Shown here piece after piece: positions 19,003-26,675 of a stretch of 64,000 nucleotides of DNA (position 1 is its first letter; each line of letters starts with the position of its first letter). The position numbers and the translations under genes were made by a program. The notes under the pieces were generated by a model. That model did not search any database, was not told where the DNA came from, and worked only from the letters and a program-made list of their open reading frames with translations. Location of the stretch: positions 1,550,001 through 1,614,000 of the forward strand of contig NZ_JACJFN010000001.1 in the NCBI RefSeq assembly GCF_014164785.1, written 5' to 3'. The DNA comes from Aquipseudomonas guryensis (GTDB lineage Bacteria; Pseudomonadota; Gammaproteobacteria; Pseudomonadales; Pseudomonadaceae).

Positions 19003-20430
19003 CTAGAACTGGAAGTACAGGAAAGGGGAGAAGGAATTGGCGGCCAGGCGCGAGATGGAGATGCCAAAGCCGGCCCACAGCAGTAGGGCGCCCATACCAC
19101 CAACGTGTTGCATCACGTAGTTCTGACTGTCGTGGTTGAAGAAACGCAGGTTGATGCGCCCGGCCACCACCACCCAGGCCAGAGCCACCAGGGTGAAGGC
19201 CACGGTCATGTTCGAGGTGCTGACGAAGTAAGCGTCCAGCGAGCCAAGACCGTTGAGACCAAACATGCCGGCGACGATGCGCAGGCCATGAGCGAAGTCA
19301 CCGGTGATAAAGAACGGCATCACCCCGACCACCAAGGTCACCGCCAGCAGGTTGCGCCACAGCTTGTAGGGCCCGCGTATCTTGGTCACCAGCTTGAACT
19401 TGCGCTCGGCCAGCATGATCACCGCGAAGTACAGGCCGAAGAAGATGTAGGCGAAGCTCGCTCCATGCCAGAAACCCGATAGCAGCATGGTGCAGAACAG
19501 CGCGCTGTTGGCGCCCATGCGCCGCGAGCGGATCAGCGGCATGTAGATGTAGTCGCGCAGGAAGTCTGCCAGGGTCAGGTGCCAGCGCCGCCAGAACTCG
19601 GTGAGGCTCTGGCACAGCAGCGGCTGGTTAAAGTTCTCGGCGAAGCGGAAGCCCATCATCATCGCCAGGCCGATGGCCATGTCGCTGTAGCCGGAGAAGT
19701 CGAAATACAGCTGCAGCAGGCAGACGAACATGCCGAACCAGGCATCCACCAGCTGTGGCTGCGACTCGCCGATGATCACCGTACCTAGCGGCGCCAGCGA
19801 GTCGGCGATCAGCACCTTCTTGATGAAGCCGAGCATGAAGCGGCAGGCGCCCAGGCTGAACAGCTCCATCGAGTGGGTACGCTGGCGCAGCTGCGGGGCC
19901 AGCAGGCTGTAACGCAGGATCGGCCCGGCTACCAGGTGTGGGAACAGGGCGACGAAGGCGGCGAAATCGATGAAACGATTGGTCGGCTCGGCGTCCTTGC
20001 GGTAGATGTCGACGATGTAGCTCAGGGCGTGGAACACGTAGAAGGAGATGCCCAGTGGCAGGATGATGTGTTCCAGGGTGAAGGTGTTGATGCCCAGCGG
20101 CTGCAGCACCTCGTTGATGACGTCGAAGCCGAAGTTGGCGTACTTGAAGTAGCCGAGGGTCGACAGGTTGCCGACTACCCCCACGCATAGCAGGCGGAAG
20201 GCGTTCTGCTTCTGTCCGGCATCCAGGCGGCCCTTGATACGCAGGCCGAACCAGTAGTTCCAGTAGGTGATGCCGACGAACAGCAGGAGGAAGTCCGGAC
20301 GCCACCAGGCATAGAAGATGTAACTGCCGATGACGATGACCGTCGAACGCCAGGAGTCCTTCACCGCGTAGTACACCAGCAGGAAGACCGGGAGGTAGAG
20401 GAACAGGAAGATGTTCGAGGTAAAGACCAT
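19003..20430 (-). CDS. algI: Membrane-bound O-acyltransferase AlgI
   Basis: MBOAT protein that brings acetyl groups across the inner membrane for alginate acetylation. It has 475 residues with many transmembrane helices. The MBOAT histidines are present in FWRRWHLTLADFLRDYIYMP and SGFWHGASF. The first residues (MVFTSNIFLFLYLPVFLLVYY) are typical of the AlgI/DltB group. It follows algE by 17 bases, whereas in the classical operon algG, algX and algL come between them. Confidence 0.96.
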   Translation of the reverse strand: MVFTSNIFLFLYLPVFLLVYYAVKDSWRSTVIVIGSYIFYAWWRPDFLLLFVGITYWNYWFGLRIKGRLDAGQKQNAFRLLCVGVVGNLSTLGYFKYANFGFDVINEVLQPLGINTFTLEHIILPLGISFYVFHALSYIVDIYRKDAEPTNRFIDFAAFVALFPHLVAGPILRYSLLAPQLRQRTHSMELFSLGACRFMLGFIKKVLIADSLAPLGTVIIGESQPQLVDAWFGMFVCLLQLYFDFSGYSDMAIGLAMMMGFRFAENFNQPLLCQSLTEFWRRWHLTLADFLRDYIYMPLIRSRRMGANSALFCTMLLSGFWHGASFAYIFFGLYFAVIMLAERKFKLVTKIRGPYKLWRNLLAVTLVVGVMPFFITGDFAHGLRIVAGMFGLNGLGSLDAYFVSTSNMTVAFTLVALAWVVVAGRINLRFFNHDSQNYVMQHVGGMGALLLWAGFGISISRLAANSFSPFLYFQF

Positions 20431-20447
20431 GGCGACACCTATATGGG

Positions 20448-21848
20448 TTAGTAGCGCAGTACGACGCCGAACGACAGTTGGGAATCGTTGTCGAGGTTGC
20501 CGATGGCATCCCCCGCCCGGAAATAGCTGGCGGTGAACAACGCGTTGACTTGCACGTGCTTGTCTTGCAGGGCGACCGGGAACATTTCCCAGTAGTAATT
20601 GAGGTCCAGGGTCTGCCCCAGGGAGCGGCTGCCGCTCTGCTCGGCCGGCTCGCCCAGGCTGATCGGCACGGCGCCGTCGGCATCGCGCAGGTACAGGTCG
20701 CTTAGGCGCAGGTCGAGGTGGTGGCGCGGCTGCGGCTGGGTTTCCAGGGCGATGCCGTAATAGGCCAGGTTGCGCAGGTCGACGCCGATGAACGAGCTGA
20801 CCAGCCCGCTGCTGTAGGTGTCCGGGTTGGCCACCCGGTCGGACTGGATGGCGTTGAGGTAGAAGCCGTCGTTGGCATCGTCCGGCTTATCGGTGATGCC
20901 GCCATGCAGGGCCAGGCGCGGGGTCCAGGGCAGGTCGTGGAAGCGCTTGCCGATCTCGCCGAGCACGGCCCAGCCGCTGCGGTCCTGTTCATCGCCGCTG
21001 GCCAGCTCGACATCGCCGTCGAGTGCCACCAGTTCCAGGTGGTAGTCGCTGAACAGCGGGCTGCCGCTTAGCGCCTCGCCCTGGAAGAACAACCCGGCGC
21101 GGACGCCGTCGAAGTCGCTGGGGTCGTCGGCGTCCTGCCCGGAATGGTCCTGCTCCAGCAGCAGGCGCACGCCGGCCCAGTGCTCGCCGCTCCAGCGCAG
21201 GGCATACTCGCCCATGGCGTAGGCGATGTCGCGCTCGCTATCGTCCAGCGCTTTGATGTCACTGTTGTAGCTGTGCAGTTGCTGGCCAACGGCGACGAAG
21301 CCCCGGGTGAAGGTGTCGTCGAAGTTCAGGCGCAGCGACTCCAGGCTGTCGTCCCACCAGATGCCGAAATGGTCGGCGTAGCGCTGGCGCCCCAGGCTGA
21401 GGGAGAAACGCGGGTCGTCGCCGAGCAGGTTGCGCCGTACATAGAATTCGCGCAGCTCGGCGCTGAAGTATTCGATCTGCTGGCTGGTTTCGTCCTGCAG
21501 GCCGGTGCTGGCCTGGCTGGAACTGTTGTAGTTGAGCCAGGCGCGGCCGAAGGCTTGCCATTTCGGCCACTGTGGCTCGCTCGAACGCCAGCTCAGTGAA
21601 GGTTCGTAGCGCAGTCCGTAGAAGCCCTTGTCGTCGTTGCCGGGCTGCGAATTCTCCGGGCCATAGCCACCCTGCACGGTGAGCTTGTGGCCCAGTTCGA
21701 AGGGGCTGGGCGTCGCGGCGGCAGCCTCGGGGCTAGGCAGGCTGCTCGGTTCGCCGACCAGGCTTTCGCTTTCCGCGGCCAGTACCGGGGCGATGCTCAG
21801 GGCCAGCAGCCAGGGCGAGAAGTGGCGCAGGGGCAGGGATCGCTTCAT
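20448..21848 (-). CDS. algE: Outer-membrane alginate export porin AlgE
   Basis: 18-stranded beta-barrel through which alginate leaves the cell. It has 466 residues with a signal peptide (cleavage near VLAA/E) and a chain rich in alternating aromatic strands. It ends in a C-terminal aromatic-type strand (LSFGVVLRY), the usual Bam-recognised terminus. Its ATG overlaps the algK stop (ATGA), so the secretin partner AlgK and AlgE are coupled, as in other Pseudomonas. Confidence 0.94.
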   Translation of the reverse strand: MKRSLPLRHFSPWLLALSIAPVLAAESESLVGEPSSLPSPEAAAATPSPFELGHKLTVQGGYGPENSQPGNDDKGFYGLRYEPSLSWRSSEPQWPKWQAFGRAWLNYNSSSQASTGLQDETSQQIEYFSAELREFYVRRNLLGDDPRFSLSLGRQRYADHFGIWWDDSLESLRLNFDDTFTRGFVAVGQQLHSYNSDIKALDDSERDIAYAMGEYALRWSGEHWAGVRLLLEQDHSGQDADDPSDFDGVRAGLFFQGEALSGSPLFSDYHLELVALDGDVELASGDEQDRSGWAVLGEIGKRFHDLPWTPRLALHGGITDKPDDANDGFYLNAIQSDRVANPDTYSSGLVSSFIGVDLRNLAYYGIALETQPQPRHHLDLRLSDLYLRDADGAVPISLGEPAEQSGSRSLGQTLDLNYYWEMFPVALQDKHVQVNALFTASYFRAGDAIGNLDNDSQLSFGVVLRY

Positions 21849-23170
21849 AGCGCCGCCTCGATTTCGCGGATGATCCCGCTGCGCGCCTGCAGGGCCTGGC
21901 TCAACTGCTCCTGGCTGATCTGCGCTTCCAGCTCCTTGAGGTACTTGCGCGCGCCCAGCTCGCCGCCGTCCACGGCGATCTTGGCGTAGGCGTAGGCCTT
22001 GACCTTGTCGTGGCAGATGCCCTTGCCGCCGCCGTAGAGGGTGGCGATGCGGTAGAAGGCCGAGGGCACACCACGTGCGGCGAGGATGCGGTAGGTCTCG
22101 ATGGCCTTGGCCTGATCCACTTCATCCAGGCCGCCCATGCTGTAGAGCTCGCCGAGGTTGAGATAGGCGTTCTGGTAACCCTCGGCCAGCAGACCCTGGA
22201 TGATGTCCTGCGCCTTGAACGGATCGAGGCTGCTCCAGCCGCGCACCATGTAGGCCGAGGCGCGCAGGGCGCGACCCTCCTGTGGGCGGGTCTGCTCGAC
22301 CTGGTCGATCAGGGCGAAGACTTCCTCGGCGCTGTAGGTCTGCGGCGCCGACATCATGTAGCTGGCCTTGGACACCAGCGCCTGGTCGGCGTGGCGGGCG
22401 ATGGCATTGTCCAGCCACTGCAACACCTGCGGGTCATGCTCGCGGGGAATGCCGCTGAGCAGGCTGCCGATGGCCTGTACCACCGCCACCGGCAACTGGT
22501 CGATCTGCCCCAGCAGGCTGCTGACCCGGGCCGGGAACAGTTCGTCCTGCTGCTCGCCGAGGAACTGGTAGTAGCGATCCACCGCCCGTGCATCGCTGCG
22601 CAGGGCGCTCAGGTAGAGGTTGTCCGCCAGTTCGCGCTGACCCTGTTGTTCGGCCAGGCGCGCACGGTACAGCGGGGCGGCGCAGGTGCTGGTGCAGGCG
22701 CGCTGGTGCAGGGCGATCAGCTCGCGCACCTGATCCGGCTGATACAGCTCGGGGTAGACCAGGAACAGGTCGAGGCTGACCTGCACGCTATTCGGATCGC
22801 GGCTCGCCGGGAAACGCTGCACGGCGGCCTGGAAAAACGCGCGCTGGGCCTCCAGGCCGTTGGCCTGGCGTTCGCTGAAGTTGGCCAGGGCGACCAGAGC
22901 GCCGAGCTGGCCCTGGCCATCGGCAAAGGCTGCCTGGTACAGGGCGACGGCTTCCTGCTGGCGCGCCTGGTCCGCCGAGCCGGCCAGCACATCGGCCAGC
23001 AGCTGCATGGAGGCGCGGTCGCCACGGCCGGCGAGCACACGCAGGTCGGCCTCGACATCGGCCTGCGGGTCCTGATGCAGGCGGTATTCGATCTGCTGCA
23101 GGCTGGCGGCCTGGGCGGAGCTGGCGGCCAGCGCGGCGAGCAACAGGCTGAGTGGCAAGGTCCTGGTCAT
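21845..23170 (-). CDS. algK: Alginate TPR scaffold AlgK, apparently not a lipoprotein
   Basis: AlgK is a Sel1/TPR-repeat protein that places AlgE and joins the periplasmic alginate complex. It has 441 residues from ATG 23170 (AGGAGA upstream). Helical repeats run along the whole length, with a Sel1-like unit near the C-terminus (LYGGGKGICHDKVKAYAYAK). Known AlgK proteins are lipoproteins, but here the signal peptide (LLAALAASSAQA/AS) has no cysteine near the cleavage site; the first cysteines lie far into the mature chain. It should therefore be cut by signal peptidase I and be soluble in the periplasm. Confidence 0.9.
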   Translation of the reverse strand: MTRTLPLSLLLAALAASSAQAASLQQIEYRLHQDPQADVEADLRVLAGRGDRASMQLLADVLAGSADQARQQEAVALYQAAFADGQGQLGALVALANFSERQANGLEAQRAFFQAAVQRFPASRDPNSVQVSLDLFLVYPELYQPDQVRELIALHQRACTSTCAAPLYRARLAEQQGQRELADNLYLSALRSDARAVDRYYQFLGEQQDELFPARVSSLLGQIDQLPVAVVQAIGSLLSGIPREHDPQVLQWLDNAIARHADQALVSKASYMMSAPQTYSAEEVFALIDQVEQTRPQEGRALRASAYMVRGWSSLDPFKAQDIIQGLLAEGYQNAYLNLGELYSMGGLDEVDQAKAIETYRILAARGVPSAFYRIATLYGGGKGICHDKVKAYAYAKIAVDGGELGARKYLKELEAQISQEQLSQALQARSGIIREIEAAL

Positions 23171-23191
23171 GCTGCGGTTCTCCTGGTCGTC

Positions 23192-24325
23192 CTACAGCAG
23201 GCGCTTGAACAGATCGACCGCGACCGGCTTCTGGTAGGCCGTCACGGGCAAGGGCTTGGCCGGGCTGATCTGCAGCAGCAGTTCCTGGGTCAGCGGGTCG
23301 AGGGCCGAGCCGATCACCTTGCCGCTGAGGCTCTCGCCGACGCCAAACACCTGCAGGTCGATGGAGCCGATGTCGTTGAGGTCCTTGAGCTTGTCGAAGG
23401 GGAAGCTGGCCCTGACGAACAGGCTGTTTTCCTCGACGGGGATCAGGTGCACCAGCTCGGCGAATTTGTAGCCGTAGCCGTCGGTCATCTTCTTCGGCAG
23501 GTACAGGTAGCAGTCGCACGGGCTGGCGATGGTGGTTTCGATCAGTGAACGGCCGAGCAGGGCCTGCAGGTCGGTCTGGCTGATGTCGGCCAGGGCCTTG
23601 AGGTCGGCCGGGGTGGTGAAGCTGGTGGCCAGCTGGGTGGATACCGTGGCGATCGGCTGGCCGGCCTTGACCCGCTCGGTGCCGGCCGGCACGAGGAATT
23701 TCACGTAGCCGTTTTCCGGCATGCTGATGATGTGGGCGTCGGCGCTGACGATGGCCTGGGTGGCCGGCACGCGGAAGAAGAACAGGTAGGCCTTGTACGC
23801 CAACACCCCGGCGATAAGCAGGCCGGCGAGCAGGTACAGGGCGCTGCCGAGCAGGGCCTGCACGCGCTCCCAAGGCGTGCGCTCGGCGGCGAACTTGTGC
23901 TTGCGCTGCTTGATGTAGTTTTCCCGCTGCATCACGTTGAACAGGCCGTTGACGTCGGCGATCTCGCCGGACATGTAGGCGCTGATGATGTAACGCAGGA
24001 TGTCGCGCTTCTGCCCGTCGAGGTCGATGAACTGGGCGCCGATCACCTCGCCTTGCAGCGAGGTCACCTTGATCCGCGCATCGATCTTCAGCACCACCTT
24101 GTGCAGGTCGAGCTGGATCGAGGCGCTGTGCAGGCTGCCGGGTTTGAGTTCGCGCGGGCAGCGCAAGCCGAGGCCGCCGAGGGAGATGTCCTCGATCTCG
24201 CACTCGATGTCTTCGTCGCCGCTGTGCAGCAGCACGCGCGCGGGGATCTTGGTGCGCACGTACTGGCGCTCGTCGACCGCTTCGTGGACCACATTTGCTG
24301 CAGGGCTGGAGATGGCGCTGGTCAT
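23192..24325 (-). CDS. alg44: c-di-GMP-binding alginate copolymerase subunit Alg44
   Basis: Inner-membrane partner of Alg8 that senses c-di-GMP. The ATG at 24325 follows GAGGCG, giving 377 residues; a TTG at 24331 is also in frame. The N-terminal PilZ domain has an intact RxxxR (Arg20, Arg24) and DxSxxG (Asp46, Ser48, Gly51). One transmembrane helix follows at about residues 150-175, then a periplasmic HlyD-like region (VPAGTERVKAGQPIATVS). The complete PilZ signature predicts that polymerisation needs c-di-GMP. Confidence 0.95.
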   Translation of the reverse strand: MTSAISSPAANVVHEAVDERQYVRTKIPARVLLHSGDEDIECEIEDISLGGLGLRCPRELKPGSLHSASIQLDLHKVVLKIDARIKVTSLQGEVIGAQFIDLDGQKRDILRYIISAYMSGEIADVNGLFNVMQRENYIKQRKHKFAAERTPWERVQALLGSALYLLAGLLIAGVLAYKAYLFFFRVPATQAIVSADAHIISMPENGYVKFLVPAGTERVKAGQPIATVSTQLATSFTTPADLKALADISQTDLQALLGRSLIETTIASPCDCYLYLPKKMTDGYGYKFAELVHLIPVEENSLFVRASFPFDKLKDLNDIGSIDLQVFGVGESLSGKVIGSALDPLTQELLLQISPAKPLPVTAYQKPVAVDLFKRLL

Positions 24326-24341
24326 GGGCAATCGCCTCGGT

Positions 24342-25874
24342 TCAAAGTTGGGAAAGGGTCAGCAGCATGGCCACGGCACCCAGGAACAGGGCGATGGAGG
24401 AGGCCAGCATGGTTTTCGAGGACCAGCGGTTGAGGGCCATGTCGAAGCCCTCGGTGCTGCGGTCGAGGGTGGTCTTCTGCCGGGTCCAGCTCTGCTGGTC
24501 CATGTGGAACAGGGCGTAGACCTTCATCGCCGAGCCGACGATCTGGTTGTAATAGAGAACCAGCGGATACAGCGGGTCGACCGGGTGCTGGGCAAACAGC
24601 AGCAGCAACGTCACCAGGCTGCGCGACAGCAGCACCCAGAACAGGTAGACCAGCAGGAACTCGATGCCGAACATCAGGCCGGCCGCGACCGAGGTCACCA
24701 GGCCGAGCAGGCTGGTCCACATGGACACGCGTTGGTCGTAGAGCACATACATGGTGAACAGCCCCAGTTGCCGCAGCCCGAGCAGGCGGGTGGTGCGGAA
24801 GTTCTGCCGCAGGGAGTTGCCGTACCAGCGGAACATCAGCTGGCGGGTGGCGCGGAAGAAGTTGCGGTCTGGCGGATGCTCCACGGTCAGGGTGTTGCTG
24901 TCGGGCACGTAGAAGGTGTCCCAGCCGGCGCGCATCAGGCTGAACCAGGACGACTTGTCGTCGCCGGTAAGGAACTGGAAGCGGCCCAGGCGCCAGTGCT
25001 GGAGGAAGTCGGCCTCGACATCCTTGATAAAGCCCGGCTCGGTCATCACGCTGGCGCGGAAGAACGACAGCCGCCCGGTCATGGTCAGCACCCGCCGCGA
25101 CAGGGCCATCGAGCACATGTTGATGTGGCGTTGGACGAAGCGCAGGGCGTGCCATTCGCGCATCAGCTTGCCGCCTTCCACCTCGCAGAATTCGTTGGTG
25201 GTGATGCCACCGACGCTGGGCAGGTAGGCGAAGAATTTCACCGCGTTCTCCACGCAGCCGGGCAGCATCATGGTGTCGCCATCGACCACGCCGACCACCG
25301 CGTCTTCCAGTGGCATCTGCCGCGACAGCGCGCGGAAGGCGTGGGCCAGGCCATCGCGCTTGCCGGTGCCACGGGCGCGGATGATCACCAGCTTGATGTC
25401 GTCACGCCCGCGCACTTCGTCACGCATGATCTGCTTGATAAAGTTCTCGTCGGCCTTCTCGACGATCGAGGCGATCACCGTGCACGGCACCGGTAGGCGC
25501 TGCACTTCCTGGAACACCGAGCGGTAGACCTTGAAGGTGGTGTGGGTGGGGATGCGAAAGCTGGTCACCACCATGAACATCTGCGACGGCAGCGCGGCCT
25601 CACCCATGGCCTCGACCGCCCGGCGCATGCGCGGGAAGCGCCAGTGCAGGAAGTACATGCCACGCAGGTAATGCATGGTTGCATTGCCATAGCGCCACAT
25701 GCCGATGGCGCCGATCAGGAAGATGAAGTGCCGGTGCGACGGGTCGAGCAGGCGCGGATCAATCAGTTCGGCGAAGGCCGCCAGCACGCCGAACAGGCAG
25801 ACCCAGGCAAAGAACCGGGCGCACAGTCGTCCTTGGAACAGCGCCTGGGCGCTGCTCGAAACCTGAGTGGACAT
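24342..25874 (-). CDS. alg8: Alginate (mannuronan) synthase Alg8
   Basis: Processive family-2 glycosyltransferase that polymerises GDP-mannuronate at the inner membrane. It has 510 residues. Two N-terminal helices are followed by a cytoplasmic GT-A domain with VDGDT as the metal-binding motif, TGDDKSSW, and QLMFRW as the QxxRW acceptor motif, then C-terminal helices. The ATG at 25874 comes three bases after the stop of a small upstream ORF. In the classical operon algD immediately precedes alg8; here it does not. Confidence 0.96.
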   Translation of the reverse strand: MSTQVSSSAQALFQGRLCARFFAWVCLFGVLAAFAELIDPRLLDPSHRHFIFLIGAIGMWRYGNATMHYLRGMYFLHWRFPRMRRAVEAMGEAALPSQMFMVVTSFRIPTHTTFKVYRSVFQEVQRLPVPCTVIASIVEKADENFIKQIMRDEVRGRDDIKLVIIRARGTGKRDGLAHAFRALSRQMPLEDAVVGVVDGDTMMLPGCVENAVKFFAYLPSVGGITTNEFCEVEGGKLMREWHALRFVQRHINMCSMALSRRVLTMTGRLSFFRASVMTEPGFIKDVEADFLQHWRLGRFQFLTGDDKSSWFSLMRAGWDTFYVPDSNTLTVEHPPDRNFFRATRQLMFRWYGNSLRQNFRTTRLLGLRQLGLFTMYVLYDQRVSMWTSLLGLVTSVAAGLMFGIEFLLVYLFWVLLSRSLVTLLLLFAQHPVDPLYPLVLYYNQIVGSAMKVYALFHMDQQSWTRQKTTLDRSTEGFDMALNRWSSKTMLASSIALFLGAVAMLLTLSQL

Positions 25875-25877
25875 GGC

Positions 25878-26024
25878 TCAGCCCTCGGCCTTGCGCAGGG
25901 CTCGTGAAGAGAGGTCGACGTTGCGACGATGCCGTGCTGCACGCGAGCCTGCCTTGGCTGCGCCGCTGTGCGTTGGCGTTGTGGCGGAACCGGTGCGGTC
26001 CGCTGCGTGGATACCCATAGCCAT
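25878..26024 (-). CDS. Small ORF coupled to alg8 (48 residues, unknown)
   Basis: An ATG at 26024 (second in-frame ATG at 26018), with GAGGGG nine bases upstream, opens a 48-codon frame that ends TGA-GCC-ATG at the alg8 start. The product is rich in Ala, Arg, Thr and His, has no membrane segment, and ends LSSRALRKAEG. I recognise no family. The tight spacing suggests a leader peptide or coupling device, or a tiny structural protein. It could also be chance in GC-rich DNA. Confidence 0.4.
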   Translation of the reverse strand: MAMGIHAADRTGSATTPTHSGAAKAGSRAARHRRNVDLSSRALRKAEG

Positions 26025-26675
26025 TGCCTAACCCCTCATCCTGGAAGGTAGATCGTTGGTGCAGATCAAGGCAGTTCAGTGGCGTCCTGGACTCGATTGG
26101 GCTTTTGGTTCTGTAGCCAGAGGGCATCTAACGATACCGGCTACAGGACTCGGCGTTGTTATGTGGGCCGCCGCCAAGCGAGCTACTTCACAGTCACAGT
26201 CACGTTCGCTGTTACAGGTGCAAAGGCTGCGCCAATTTTCTTGCAGTTACGTGAATGCTGGGCGAGGTAGGCGTAAGTTTTTGGCTGAATGGTGGCTATT
26301 TTTTGGAAAAGCTATTGTTAACAATTGGTTATACATCGCCTGTTTTTTGACGTTATTTCTTTCTGGAATTTATGTGATAGCAGAGAGGAATTACGGAGCC
26401 ATCGGCTGGCCGCTGCGGGCGACTATTTTGGGGCGTTAGCGGTCGTTCGAGCAGGGTTGGGCACTGGCTTGGCGCAAAGCCAGGGCTTGTGGTTAATCCC
26501 GTTTTGCCATCCTCTGCTCCATTGCTCGCCACGCCACTCAATGCCTGTGCACGCCAGGCAAATCGCTAGATTGAAGCCAGGCTGTAGGCTTCCTTTAAGT
26601 CGCCAAGTGACTACACTGCAAGGCATAACAAAAATGATGTGCCACCCCACTGGCCGTTAGTGGAGACAGCATTCC
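26025..26675. promoter_or_regulatory. AT-richer divergent control region between alg operon and EAL gene
   Basis: A 650-base gap, clearly richer in A/T than its surroundings between about 26,190 and 26,400. It includes the palindromic TTGTTAACAA at about 26,315-26,324. It must hold the promoter of the minus-strand alginate operon and of the plus-strand EAL gene. I found no convincing AlgU-type (GAACTT-N16-TCTGA) site and cannot assign AlgR or AmrZ sites by eye. A hairpin CTGGCTT/AAGCCAG lies at about 26,465-26,484. A 127-residue ORF here (26,056-26,439) is not convincing. Confidence 0.45.

Noticed and set aside
22010..23548. 512-residue plus-strand frame across algK and alg44
   Set aside because: It spans two well-supported minus-strand genes and their junction; a GC-rich shadow.
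26190..26360. AlgU (sigma-22) promoter before alg8
   Set aside because: The best candidate (AAACTT...ATTCA on the minus strand) departs from GAACTT-N16-TCTGA at too many positions to claim.
26056..26439. 127-residue ORF in the alginate control region
   Set aside because: No good ribosome site, mixed composition, no recognisable domain; overlaps the region that must hold promoters.
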